Assembly (NCBI GenBank): GCA_029245955.1
Contig: JAQWOH010000007.1
Span: 124,001 to 188,000, forward strand
Reading direction: 5' to 3'
Source of the DNA: Fuerstiella sp.
GTDB lineage: Bacteria; Planctomycetota; Planctomycetia; Planctomycetales; Planctomycetaceae
Length of the DNA stretch: 64,000 bases
Shown: in pieces, positions 45,223 through 54,880 of the stretch
Numbering within the stretch: position 1 is the stretch's first letter
How the letters are laid out: each line of letters starts with the position of its first letter
Notes under the pieces: model-generated
Database searches by the model: none
What the model saw: the letters and a program-made list of their open reading frames with translations, nothing else
Told to the model about the DNA's origin: nothing
Program-made: the position numbers and the translations under genes

Positions 45223-46392
45223 CTACTGCGACAACCTTGCGATTGTAAACGCAAGGATATCGTCGTTTTCCACCGCTGCCTCCTCAAGCCTGTCGGTCAG
45301 ACCGAGTTCCACACAAAGCCTGGTAAATGAGAAGCCGTTCGGATCTTCCATGCGGCTGACAAACGAGGCCGTTTCGTTGAGCACTTCGGTGGATCGTCCG
45401 ATTTGCTGCGCCAGATCAAGCAGCACGAACGCAATCAGCTGCTGGTCTGCCGCGTCGGGTTCATCTTTGAGTCGCTGCATGAAATAGGCGAGGGCTGCGT
45501 CGGGATCCTCACCTGCCAGTGCAGTCAGGAAGTATCGGTTGGCTTTGTAGTATTCGTCGAACGGCAATTCTCCCGGATACTGCAACTGCGGAGACAGCAT
45601 GGCACCATAGTCGCATAATTCGATCGCTTGTTTCAGTTCCGGATCGTCACCATGCAGTGATCGGGCAAAACCCACTGTTGAATGCAGATGTGATACGTCG
45701 ATGTGGTAATTGCCTTCGGCAAACAGCCAGTCGCGGCCGGTGATAAGTTCGCTGATGGGAGCGTTTGGCGACAGCACAGGCATACGTGATTCCACCTCAC
45801 GGCGGAGCGTTGCCTGCACATCGTCATAAATCGTGCGCACCATCATGCCGGCCGCCGTTCGGCGTTCCTCCGGCGTCATCTGCTGCTGCAACTGGCTAAG
45901 CGCGGTCACAGTGTTGCAGGTTCCGTGAGTCTTCAGAAGAAACTCGAGCCCCCGCGCGATGTGGGCGCCTTCATACAGTGCCACGTTGACGATTTCGTCG
46001 AACGCTTCGTCGGGTTCGCGGGGAACTGACACCTGGTCGATAGCGGCTTTCACGGGGCCGGGTTCGCCAATGGTGCGGAAATACGCCCATGCATCAGAAA
46101 GCTGACCGTCGTCAAGAAACATCGTACCGATTTCGCGGGCGGCATTGACATATGCATCTCGAAAGGATTGTTCGTGTTCGCCGGGGACATTGTCCAGCGA
46201 TGTTGGCTGAGTCAGCGGCAAGCCCATCTGGTCTCGCACCTGCATCAGTTTTGCGTCAAACAGGCGGTGATAATCCTTTTCATCGGCCAGGGTCTGCTGT
46301 AGAGCAGCCAGGAGGTCAGTGCGTGACGGGGACTCCGGCAGTTGCTTTTTCAGAGTGTCAATGCGGGCACTGGAAGCCGTCGTAGTGTTCAT
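45223..46392 (-). CDS. Unrecognised helical protein, about 389 residues
   Basis: I do not recognise this protein. It is long, acidic and predicted almost fully helical, with no signal peptide or membrane segment. It has repeated helix-turn-helix-like stretches (for example FRDAYVNAAREIGTMFLDDGQLSDAWAYFRTIG, and CDYGAMLSPQLQYPGELPFDEYYKANRYFLTALAGED near residues 280-320). The pattern suggests a TPR- or HEAT-like scaffold. His residues in YHIDVSHLHSTVGFARSL could bind metal. The codon use and length look like a real conserved gene. It is 71 bases from yjbQ on the same strand. Confidence 0.6.
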   Translation of the reverse strand: MNTTTASSARIDTLKKQLPESPSRTDLLAALQQTLADEKDYHRLFDAKLMQVRDQMGLPLTQPTSLDNVPGEHEQSFRDAYVNAAREIGTMFLDDGQLSDAWAYFRTIGEPGPVKAAIDQVSVPREPDEAFDEIVNVALYEGAHIARGLEFLLKTHGTCNTVTALSQLQQQMTPEERRTAAGMMVRTIYDDVQATLRREVESRMPVLSPNAPISELITGRDWLFAEGNYHIDVSHLHSTVGFARSLHGDDPELKQAIELCDYGAMLSPQLQYPGELPFDEYYKANRYFLTALAGEDPDAALAYFMQRLKDEPDAADQQLIAFVLLDLAQQIGRSTEVLNETASFVSRMEDPNGFSFTRLCVELGLTDRLEEAAVENDDILAFTIARLSQ

Positions 46393-46756
46393 GAGAGCCG
46401 GGATTCATATGAGAAGTGGAATGGCAGGGTTGTGAGAAGCCATATCGGAGATACATGCACACGTGGAGAGATCTGTGGGTGGGAGAAAACCATCAACGGG
46501 CAGTTCGTCTCAACGTGCCGCGTTACGAGGCGGCCAAGGTCAATTGTATTGTGCCAGCCTGTCATTGAAAGTCTCCGCTGCCGTCAATCGTGGCAAAGTG
46601 TCCAGTCGTCCGCTGCCGGCGAACGAAATATGAAAACCTCGTCTCAGTGGCTTGCAGCATTCGAGGTTCGGAGTTGATTACCGTACAATCGCTCGCTGGC
46701 TGGTGGCGGCACAGGTCTCGGCCACTGCTCCTGCTTTTTCTTCCACCGGATTTTCG
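46393..46756. other. Divergent intergenic region ahead of dinB
   Basis: These 364 bases hold no recognisable gene. The dinB frame is open upstream from 46652, but those 35 extra residues are unlike the family. I see no clear LexA-type box. Confidence 0.4.
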
Positions 46757-47947
46757 ATGATTTTGCATGTTGACATGGACGCATTCTACGCGTCTGTTGA
46801 GGAACGTGATCGGCCGGAGTTAAGGGGGAAACCCGTTATCGTGGGCGGTACTCCGGAAGGACGAGGTGTTGTCGCGGCGGCCAACTATGCTGTTCGCAAG
46901 TTCGGTGTGCACAGCGCGATGGCTACCGCAGAGGCGCTCCGGAGATGTCCGAAAGCTGTGGTGCTGCGACCACGAATGCAGCACTACGTTGAAATTTCTC
47001 ATCAGATTCAGGAAATTTTCAATCGTTATACGCCTGTCGTGGAACCGTTGTCGCTGGACGAAGCTTTTCTGGATGCCACCGCAAGTGTTCAGTTGTTCGG
47101 TGCTGTCGAATCAATTGGTCGCGCCATCAGGAGGGATATTTACGACGAACTGCAGTTGGTCGCTTCAGTCGGAGTTGCTCCCAACAAATTCCTGGCCAAG
47201 CTGGCCAGCGATCTGGATAAGCCTGATGGATTCACAGTCATTTCAGCAGACGATGTGGACGAAGTTCTGGAACCGCTTCCGGTGACTCGGATATGGGGCG
47301 TGGGAAAGGTGACGAAACTGAAATTTTATGGTCTGGGGATTCGGACAATTGGTGAGCTTCGAAAGCTGTCTCAGCAGCAACTGCAGTCTTCATTTGGTAG
47401 GAGTGGCCAGCACTTCTGGCGGTTGGCGCGAGGCCTTGATGATCGTGAGGTCGTCGCGGACCGCGAAGCAAAATCCGTGTCGCACGAAACCACGTTTGCC
47501 GAGGACATTAGTGATGTTGATGTTCTGAGAGCATGGCTTATGGAGCTCACTGAACAGGTTGCGGGGCGAATGAGGAAAAAAAACGTCCGGGGGCGAACGG
47601 TTAACCTGAAGATTCGTTACGGAAACTTTGATACGATCACGCGTTCAAAAAGTCTTTCGCCGTCCACAAATGCCACGAATCTGTTGTGGGCCGTGGTGTC
47701 TGAAATGCTGATCGCCCAGCTGCCGGAACGACCGGTCGTGGTGCGTCTGCTGGGAATGGGAGTTTCAAACCTGCAACAGCAGGCGTCCGTTCAAATGAAC
47801 CTGTTCGCGGAAGATCAGGATGAACGAGACACCAGGCTGGACGAAGTTGCTGATCAGATTCGAAGTCGTTTCGGCACAACGTCACTGCGGCGAGCTTCGA
47901 TCGTGCAGCACGAGACGAAACATAAGCCACTTCCACGACCGGAATAG
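46757..47947 (+). CDS. dinB: DNA polymerase IV (Y-family)
   Basis: The protein is about 396 residues from the ATG at 46757, which gives the canonical start MILHVDMDAFYASVEERD with the first metal Asp. Further hallmarks are GKPVIVGG, AANYAVRKFGVHSAM, the catalytic SLDEAFLD near residue 100, SVGVAPNKFLAKLASD, and ITRIWGVGKVT-like thumb sequence. The C-terminal QMNLF near residue 345 fits the beta-clamp-binding consensus, so the polymerase probably docks on the sliding clamp. It performs error-prone translesion synthesis. Confidence 0.95.
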   Translation: MILHVDMDAFYASVEERDRPELRGKPVIVGGTPEGRGVVAAANYAVRKFGVHSAMATAEALRRCPKAVVLRPRMQHYVEISHQIQEIFNRYTPVVEPLSLDEAFLDATASVQLFGAVESIGRAIRRDIYDELQLVASVGVAPNKFLAKLASDLDKPDGFTVISADDVDEVLEPLPVTRIWGVGKVTKLKFYGLGIRTIGELRKLSQQQLQSSFGRSGQHFWRLARGLDDREVVADREAKSVSHETTFAEDISDVDVLRAWLMELTEQVAGRMRKKNVRGRTVNLKIRYGNFDTITRSKSLSPSTNATNLLWAVVSEMLIAQLPERPVVVRLLGMGVSNLQQQASVQMNLFAEDQDERDTRLDEVADQIRSRFGTTSLRRASIVQHETKHKPLPRPE

Positions 47948-48001
47948 AGTCTCTGACGTCCGGCCCTGCAGCATTATGTGATTACAGTTACCGGCGTTCG
48001 A

Positions 48002-48994
48002 CTACTTTGCCAGGTTGATGCGATAGAATCCGCCCCCCGCCGTTACGTACAGGACCGAAGACGCTGTTCCGACGCCAAAGCAGCAGTTTGTTGGCAGCGA
48101 CGGTGTCCGGATGTAAGCCAGTTCTTCGCCTTTCGACGAATAGACAACAATGCCGAAACGATCCTCAGACCGCACTGCGGCGTAGATGTTGCCGGCCTGA
48201 TCAATTGTCATCCCGTCAATACCCAGTTGGTCACCAAAGTTGACGAGTACGCGTTTATTCGTCAGGGAACCGTCCGGTCTGATGGTGAACGCGTTCAATG
48301 TCATTCGGCCCCGCTGCGGCGCTGCATCGGCATCCTGTCCTGTCGAGCCGTTATTTGTTTCCGCTACGTACAATGTTTCGCCATCGGGGGAAACGTGGAC
48401 GCCATTTGGTTTTTCGATATCCGTTGTGACCCGACGCAGCTTTCGCGTTTTCGGAGTAAACCGGTATACACTTTGGTGTTTCAGTTCAATCGATTCCGGA
48501 CCAAGGTAACGCGGGTCACTGAAATACACACTTCCGTTTGCATGAACGACCAGATCATTCGGCGAGTTAAAACGTTTCCCGCGGAATCGTTCCATGAGTG
48601 GTTTCACGATGCCGTCGGCTGACACTTCGCACAATGCCATAGCGCCGCCGTTGGCTCCACAGCACGCCAGCAGTCTGTCGTGAGCGTCAAAGAACAGGCC
48701 GTTGCTCTTTCTGCTGTTCGAGGCAAATACGGTCGTTTCCGACGTTGTGGGGGCAAACTTCAGAATCCGGCCGTTTGCCGCAGGATCCTTTGTGATGTCG
48801 CTGAAGAAGACCACTCCGTCGGACCGAACGGCAACGCCTTCCGTGAATTCTCCTTCGTTCCACAGTTGCTCAAGTTGCCGTCCAGCCGGAACAAGTGAGT
48901 CGACTGCTTCTAAACGTTGCGGCAGCACACATGCGACGACAATAAGCAGGCCATAAGTAAATTGACACATCGAATCGGTCTCCGGGGCGGACAT
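48002..48994 (-). CDS. Secreted SMP-30/gluconolactonase-like beta-propeller protein
   Basis: The protein is about 330 residues from the ATG at 48994 (48970 is also possible). A signal peptide is visible (FTYGLLIVVACVLPQRLEA). The SMP-30/LRE-like propeller shows FTEGVAVRSDGVVFFSDI (the metal Glu), NSPNDLVVHANGSVYFSDPRY (metal Asn and Asp), KPNGVHVSPDGETLYVAETNN, and GIDGMTIDQAGNIYAA (metal Asp). This pattern supports a lactonase-like, calcium-binding enzyme in the periplasm. The substrate is unknown. It converges with dinB. Confidence 0.85.
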   Translation of the reverse strand: MSAPETDSMCQFTYGLLIVVACVLPQRLEAVDSLVPAGRQLEQLWNEGEFTEGVAVRSDGVVFFSDITKDPAANGRILKFAPTTSETTVFASNSRKSNGLFFDAHDRLLACCGANGGAMALCEVSADGIVKPLMERFRGKRFNSPNDLVVHANGSVYFSDPRYLGPESIELKHQSVYRFTPKTRKLRRVTTDIEKPNGVHVSPDGETLYVAETNNGSTGQDADAAPQRGRMTLNAFTIRPDGSLTNKRVLVNFGDQLGIDGMTIDQAGNIYAAVRSEDRFGIVVYSSKGEELAYIRTPSLPTNCCFGVGTASSVLYVTAGGGFYRINLAK

Positions 48995-49092
48995 CAGGGT
49001 TGCGGTTGGTTTAGATTGTGACTGGAAAACGTTCGTTTGTCCCGTCAATGGCCCATCATCGTTGTTCAACGTCCTGAAAACGGAAATGCATG

Positions 49093-52000
49093 TCAGTCGT
49101 GGATCGGAGACAGCAGACACACTTGAGCGGACTGCATGCAGGCAAGGGGCAGCGGCGCCGACGTCTCAGAATCAATCGGCGTTGTCCATACCTGCTGCCA
49201 TTCTGTCCACCGAGTACGGGATTCCGCAAAGACGATAGCCTCTCGTGAAGCCGGTTGCAGCCCATAACTGGCGGACATGCTGACGGGCGTCGGCCGAATC
49301 TTATGACGCCGATGAAGATCGACATGGATTTCTCTGTCGAATTGCCGGTCGGGCCACACAACGAGTCCCGAATCCCCTACGTCGTACGGGTGTGGGCCGA
49401 TCAGATTGCGTTCCATTTGTTCTCTGACCAGGTTGACACCGGTTTTGGCGTAGAATCCTCGCAGAGCCGTCTCAAAGCTGTGAACCATTTCGGGCGTGAT
49501 CTGTGACAGCCAGCCCTGATCAGCGACAGTGGCCACCAGCCACCCGCTCTGTTCCTGAAACAGCAACTGCAGAGGCTGGTCGCTGCATTTGTTACACCAT
49601 AATTCCACCAGGAAACTGTTCGACGCGGCGCGGACGCGCCGACACAGGATCGGCGACTCACTCCATACACTGCAGTACGTCAGCAGTCGCACCAGGTCGC
49701 GATCGACAAAGCGGCGGATGTCGCGTTCGCAGTGCTGAATGGATTCACGAACCGCTCGACGGCGACTGAATCGGTCGAAGGACGCTTCCTTTCGTTCCAG
49801 TTGTCTGAGTTGATGAAACAACTTCGGTAACGTGCCTGAATGAAAGCCGGGTTTAAGCAGTCGACCGCCAGTTTCACCATGCGAGCCGATTGCCACAGGT
49901 TGCAGCCAGGGCACACGGTTGGTCGCGTACAGACGCCAGTTTTCTTTCAGTTCCCAGACGAGAAAACCGAATATTCCCGGCAGAAAAACGATATTGAACC
50001 AGGTAATCGGACCTGCCAGAGCGATGCCCAGATAAGGCGTGAGTGCGTTGCGCATGTACTGTTCCAGCACCAGAATCACGGGCAGAAAAATCTTGTGCGC
50101 GACGGTGACCACAGGGAAATGTTTCAACGGATTCAGTGTCGGTTCAATCAACAGATTGACGTAGATCCTCAGCAGAAATGCCAAGAAGGACCAGATGACA
50201 CCCAGAAACGCTTTCAGCACCACCGTCAGCCACGTCTCGCCACTGTGAAAACGCAGCCATTCATCCACTGCATAGATAAAGCGTTCGAGTACGTTGAGCA
50301 ACCACTTGAAAAAGTCAATCACCCAGTCCAGCAGAGCGACCAGAAAGCGGGCCCTCAGGTCATACCATGCGTTGGCCAGCCACTCTGCGGTCAGTTCTTC
50401 GGCATCACGACCCAGCCTCGAATTAACGGCCAGACTCAGCAGCACCGCCACAGTACCCACCCACCACCAGTCCAGCAGCGGACGCAGCAGCAGCCACGGT
50501 ACGATCCGGCAGCCAAACCACGCCAGCAGAGCAGGTGTCGCGATATTTCGTCGCAGACGCACAAACCAGCGGCTCCGCCACATGCGTTTAACAATAGGAA
50601 GGCTCAGCAGTCTGACCGGGATATCGTAAGTGACCGTGCGCAGGACTCTCCAGATCGAACGCAAAACATTCCCGAACATGTTCCGCAGCGCCGGGACATG
50701 AACCAACGCCATCAGCATGAAGCCAATCAGCATGACAGGCGGTAATGCCTGGGCGAATGTGAGTTCAGCGTGATGCTGAGGGGATTCGGTCGTGGCGATC
50801 GTCGATTCCGTCAAAGCCGCCTGTTGCTCGTCAGCGGCAAATTCCGTCAAAGCGTCCGTCCCGCCAAAGGCCGTGTCGGACGGGACCGATGGACTCGTGT
50901 CGGCAGCGGACCGTTTTCCGGCTGCTGCTGTCGCATTGGAATTATTTGCTTCACTGTCGCCCTGCGATGATGTTGCATCGTCCGATTCTTGTGGGCGTCT
51001 TTCTAATTCTGCCAGCTCTCTGTCCATGCCTCCGTTGCTGCCATTCGTCGTTTCAGCTGTTTCCACCAGGACGCCCGATGCAGCGGCATCGTCTTCCCGT
51101 GAGCCGGCGTCAGTACTGTTCCTTGCTGCATCTGTGCGTTTCCGCAGTGCACGGGTCGCGACAGCCAGAATGTGATGGGCTGCCACCACGATCACCACTG
51201 CGCCACCGAAGGGAATTGCCAGAAACAGCGTTGCGAAACGGCCAGTGCGAGTACCGAAAGCCAGCGAACTGATGATCTGCAGCCAACGCAGATAGAATTC
51301 GCCACGTCGGTATACGCCGTCAAGGCTGACATCCAGTCGGTCGTCAGATCTCAGCAGGTGATCGCCCCGAATCAGATCCTTTGGGTCGGTGAGGTCCGGC
51401 AGCTTCAGGTCGTTGCGGCTGATGGCGTCCCGAAGATATCCCATTGTCAGGTAACCGCGTTCGGCAATGCAGTCGAGCGATTCTTCGACCATCTTGTCGA
51501 ATGCAACCTGTTCCGGGACACTCTGAGGATGCAGTCCGACGTCGACAATCGTGTCCTGGATGGCAGACCGCATCCGCTGCCTCATCTGCTGTTCAGCCAG
51601 ACCGGCGGCCTCATGAAGCAGATGCGAGAGACGCTCTCGTTCCGCACCGGACAACCGGACATACACCAGACGCGATGCCGAACTGGCCAGATGCTTGGCC
51701 ATCATCACTTCGCGCAGGCTGTTGAGCGGCCGCCGCAATGGACGTTTACCCCGGGAAACGATCCATTTTACCAGGTCGACATGATAAACCGTTAACTCAT
51801 GGTCGAGGCAGACTTTCTGCAGGTCGTACAGCAGGCGTTTGTCGGAATTCCAGAAACCGTGGGTGGCGTTCTTCAGAAGTTCCCACAAAGACGACCGCCA
51901 GTCGTCCAGGTCAGCCGTGTCAAATGAAAGGGCTTCGTGCAGTCGTTCGGCCAGCTGTTCAGTGTCTGCACGGGCGGCGTTCTCGGCGGCCTGCGTGTCT

Positions 52001-52872
52001 TCCCCGGTCGTCGCCGCTTCCAGCGCGCGGGCTGCAGAGACGGCGGCAGCCACCGTATTACCGCGTTCGTTCCAGCGATCGCGTTTCTTCATCAACCGCG
52101 CATAACGGCCTGAGGAAGGTTTCAGCTGAATTCCCTCTGTCCAGCTCTGGCGTTCGCTGGCGACCCTGACTTCGTCACGCATGGTTCCCGATGTCAGGTC
52201 CGGCTGTGCCGCGCCGTATAACTGTGTTTCCAGGAACAGCTTATCCGGATCAATGTGTTTCGAAATAATTGGCAGAACATGGCTCGTTTCTGCCAGTGAT
52301 GGAAACCAGACGGGCAGAAGATCCGGCGAAAACATTGTCAGCTGCAGATAGATAGCAGCGAATTCGCAATACGCCTCTGTATGCGATTCCGTGTGAATGA
52401 GTCGAAGTTCGGATCGCAGAACTGCATGCGCCTCATCGAATTCCACCTGACCGATTCGGTCGATCAACCGATGCACATCAGCTCTGGCCAGGAGACCGGT
52501 TTCCTGCTCCCTGAGTAACTGGAGATCGATGCAGCCGTGAAACAGTCGGCCCCACATCAGTTGCAGCAAAGCCTGCAGCTGCAGTTCCTCCAGTTCGTGC
52601 TCCTCCGGCTGAGCAACGAGAATCACCAGACGCGGAAGGTCAGTAAAATCATTCAGCCCGAGTTCGTCAGGATGAGCCAATGCGCGAACGTCACTGAAAC
52701 GAACGACAAGGACATCCGTATGAGGAATTCGGGTGGACAGCCGGGCAAATCCGTACAGTTCGCGAATGATGCGTCGGACAACGCGTGCTTCCACCAGAAA
52801 CGCGTCATCGCGGGCCTTCCGGACGGCTCGGACGAGTTCGGAGATTTTCGTGGATGGCGTTGCGGTAGACAC
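49093..52872 (-). CDS. Very large multi-pass membrane protein of unknown function (1259 residues)
   Basis: I do not recognise a characterised family. The N-terminal about 540 residues are soluble and mostly helical (repeats like ELVRAVRKARDD and RLSHLLHEAAGLAEQQMRQRMRS). The first membrane segment is at about 547-571. Residues 580-700 form a low-complexity Ser/Ala/Asp/Glu linker. Further membrane segments lie near 709-728, 780-816, 880-910 and 945-974. The C-terminal about 280 residues are soluble again, with conserved-looking stretches such as VRESIQHCERDIRRFVDRDLVRLLTYCS and LWCNKCSDQPLQLLF. The layout suggests a membrane scaffold with two large soluble parts. It is flanked by an SMP-30 gene and mtnA, which give no hint of its function. 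Confidence 0.7.
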   Translation of the reverse strand: MSTATPSTKISELVRAVRKARDDAFLVEARVVRRIIRELYGFARLSTRIPHTDVLVVRFSDVRALAHPDELGLNDFTDLPRLVILVAQPEEHELEELQLQALLQLMWGRLFHGCIDLQLLREQETGLLARADVHRLIDRIGQVEFDEAHAVLRSELRLIHTESHTEAYCEFAAIYLQLTMFSPDLLPVWFPSLAETSHVLPIISKHIDPDKLFLETQLYGAAQPDLTSGTMRDEVRVASERQSWTEGIQLKPSSGRYARLMKKRDRWNERGNTVAAAVSAARALEAATTGEDTQAAENAARADTEQLAERLHEALSFDTADLDDWRSSLWELLKNATHGFWNSDKRLLYDLQKVCLDHELTVYHVDLVKWIVSRGKRPLRRPLNSLREVMMAKHLASSASRLVYVRLSGAERERLSHLLHEAAGLAEQQMRQRMRSAIQDTIVDVGLHPQSVPEQVAFDKMVEESLDCIAERGYLTMGYLRDAISRNDLKLPDLTDPKDLIRGDHLLRSDDRLDVSLDGVYRRGEFYLRWLQIISSLAFGTRTGRFATLFLAIPFGGAVVIVVAAHHILAVATRALRKRTDAARNSTDAGSREDDAAASGVLVETAETTNGSNGGMDRELAELERRPQESDDATSSQGDSEANNSNATAAAGKRSAADTSPSVPSDTAFGGTDALTEFAADEQQAALTESTIATTESPQHHAELTFAQALPPVMLIGFMLMALVHVPALRNMFGNVLRSIWRVLRTVTYDIPVRLLSLPIVKRMWRSRWFVRLRRNIATPALLAWFGCRIVPWLLLRPLLDWWWVGTVAVLLSLAVNSRLGRDAEELTAEWLANAWYDLRARFLVALLDWVIDFFKWLLNVLERFIYAVDEWLRFHSGETWLTVVLKAFLGVIWSFLAFLLRIYVNLLIEPTLNPLKHFPVVTVAHKIFLPVILVLEQYMRNALTPYLGIALAGPITWFNIVFLPGIFGFLVWELKENWRLYATNRVPWLQPVAIGSHGETGGRLLKPGFHSGTLPKLFHQLRQLERKEASFDRFSRRRAVRESIQHCERDIRRFVDRDLVRLLTYCSVWSESPILCRRVRAASNSFLVELWCNKCSDQPLQLLFQEQSGWLVATVADQGWLSQITPEMVHSFETALRGFYAKTGVNLVREQMERNLIGPHPYDVGDSGLVVWPDRQFDREIHVDLHRRHKIRPTPVSMSASYGLQPASREAIVFAESRTRWTEWQQVWTTPIDSETSAPLPLACMQSAQVCLLSPIHD

Positions 52873-53125
52873 TGTTGTGTGTTGCTTAGCGATTCAGGCG
52901 ACGGACGGGACGGCACTACAAGTCGTTTCAACCCCCGGGGTAATCCGTGGCATGAGCGAGGGAAGTCTCTGATCCGGCGCCATTTACAGTTCCTTGCTCA
53001 TGCTTCGGGTTTCCGGATGTGATGTCGGACCGGAGGTGAATCCCTTTCTAGTCTAGCTCAGGACGACATTTGCGAGAAACCAGTCGCGTGCTCAACTGAA
53101 GGGGCCATCACATCATGATCCGGTT

Positions 53126-54208
53126 TCACGGGGCTTTATCGGAAGATCGCACTTGGGAGTGGCCGTTCAGGTGCCCCCTCACTTTTTCGGATGTGGGTTT
53201 GGGAATCAGCCCGTGTTCCGTGATGATCGCCGCGATCAATGCCGCTGGAGTCACGTCAAACGCCGGATTATACACGTCCACACCGTCCGGGACGGTCTGT
53301 CGTCCAAACCCATCAGCGATCTCTTCACGCGCGCGTTGTTCGATCGGAATGTGGTCACCGTGAGCAAGGCTAAGATCGAATGTGCTGGACGGCGCTGCGA
53401 CGTAGAATGGTATATCGTGAGCTTTCGCCAGCAAAGCCACTCCATACGTACCGATCTTATTAGCCGCATCCCCGTTCGCGGCAATACGGTCGGCACCGGT
53501 GACTACCGCCTGAATGAGGCCCTCTTTCATCACCTGGGCGGCCATGTTGTCGCAGATCACAGTGACCGCGATTTCTCGCTGCTGCAGTTCCCAGGCTGTC
53601 AGACGTGCACCCTGTAGCAGCGGCCGAGTTTCGTCTGCGTATACACGAAGAGATTTACCCGCGGCAGCGGCAGAGAAAATGACCGAGAGCGCTGTCCCGT
53701 CTCCGGCAGTTGCCAGCCCGCCTGCGTTACAGTGTGTCAGCACACCCATGCCGGATTCGAGCAACTTGTGGCCATGTTGCCCGATGGCGGTACACATCGC
53801 GCGGTCCTCGGCGTCGATCCTCCCTGCTTCTGCAAACAGACAGTCGTGAACCTCTGCGGAAGAGAGATCCCGGTGTTCCAGGGCCACAGAACTCATTCGG
53901 TCCAGAGCCCAGAACAGATTCACAGCCGTGGGACGACTGCTGGCCAGGTATGCCGCAACTTCGGCCAGCTTGGCGTTGAAATCAGACCTGTCGTCGTCGC
54001 GGTGATCTTTCAGGCCGACAACGACGCCATAGGCGGCTGCGACTCCAATCGCCGGAGCACCACGAACCCGCAGCACTTTGATTGCTTCCCAGACGCCTTC
54101 CACTGTCCAGCAGTCAATTTCCCTGAACTCTGTCGGCAATAGGGTCTGGTCGATCATGCGTAAAGATCCGCACGCATCCCCAGTCCATCGTAATGTCTGA
54201 TAATTCAT
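53126..54208 (-). CDS. mtnA: S-methyl-5-thioribose-1-phosphate isomerase
   Basis: The protein is about 360 residues from the ATG at 54208. It converts MTR-1-P to MTRu-1-P in methionine salvage. Landmarks are RTLRWTG-like N terminus, LRVRGAPAIGVAAAYG, LTHCNAGGLATAGDGTAL with the catalytic Cys, YADETRPLLQGARLTAWEL, and GADRIAANGDAANKIGTYG with the catalytic Asp. The C-terminal NPAFDVTPAALIAAIITEHG is standard. eIF2B-alpha-type homologues share the fold, but the CNAGGLAT site and the neighbouring residues fit MtnA. No other methionine-salvage gene is in the window. Confidence 0.93.
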   Translation of the reverse strand: MNYQTLRWTGDACGSLRMIDQTLLPTEFREIDCWTVEGVWEAIKVLRVRGAPAIGVAAAYGVVVGLKDHRDDDRSDFNAKLAEVAAYLASSRPTAVNLFWALDRMSSVALEHRDLSSAEVHDCLFAEAGRIDAEDRAMCTAIGQHGHKLLESGMGVLTHCNAGGLATAGDGTALSVIFSAAAAGKSLRVYADETRPLLQGARLTAWELQQREIAVTVICDNMAAQVMKEGLIQAVVTGADRIAANGDAANKIGTYGVALLAKAHDIPFYVAAPSSTFDLSLAHGDHIPIEQRAREEIADGFGRQTVPDGVDVYNPAFDVTPAALIAAIITEHGLIPKPTSEKVRGHLNGHSQVRSSDKAP

Positions 54209-54485
54209 CTGGTGTGTTCTAACAGTCGAGCAATCGCATCTCAACAAAGCGGTGAATTGAGCTGAGGAATGCGAGGCACTGAATTGAGTACAGCTGTCTC
54301 AACAGTCATACTCTGCCATTACTCGATCATACGGGACGACGGCGTTTCTGATGTGCCCGGGATTTAGCGGTCTGTTTGTGTTGTTGAGGGCAACCGCCCA
54401 GAGCCCCGACGGCCGTCTGATGAGATACGTTCAAAACGGATGGTTGGGCTCCCAAAGTGTCAAAAATATTAGGATTAAATGATTA

Positions 54486-54791
54486 ATGCTGTCGCACATG
54501 GTCTACTTCACGCTGAAAGATTCTTCAGATGAAGCATGTCAAAAACTTGTTGATGCCGGTCAGGAGTTTCTGAAGCCGCACGAGGGGATTCAGTTTTTTG
54601 CTGTTGGCCGCCTGGCACCGGAATTCGAACGTCCGGTTAATGTCAGGGATTTTCACGTGGCGCTGCACGTTGTCTTCGACACAAGGGAGTCTCACGACGT
54701 ATACCAGGTTTCAGAAAAGCATCTCGCGTTTATCGAGCAGGGAAAGGAAAACTGGGATCAGGTGCGTGTGTTTGATGCGTATGTTGACTGA
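54486..54791 (+). CDS. Dabb (stress-responsive A/B barrel) domain protein
   Basis: The protein has 101 residues. It begins LSHMVYFTLKDSSDEACQKLVDAGQEFLK and has the family's FHVALHVVFDTRESHDVYQVSEKHLAFI. Dabb proteins are small dimeric ferredoxin-like barrels, often linked to stress or aromatic metabolism, with no assigned substrate here. The membrane protein gene downstream begins 90 bases later. Confidence 0.85.
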   Translation: MLSHMVYFTLKDSSDEACQKLVDAGQEFLKPHEGIQFFAVGRLAPEFERPVNVRDFHVALHVVFDTRESHDVYQVSEKHLAFIEQGKENWDQVRVFDAYVD

Positions 54792-54880
54792 GTTTGAACC
54801 ATACCCTTCGCAGTCAGTTCGCTGCCTGTCCTTGTTTATTAGCGTCTGGCCTGTTTGGCGGACGGCGTGAACGGGACCCA

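Noticed and set aside
49840-50745. 301-residue + strand frame rich in Gln and His
   Set aside because: It is antisense to the membrane protein; its odd composition comes from the codons of hydrophobic segments on the other strand.
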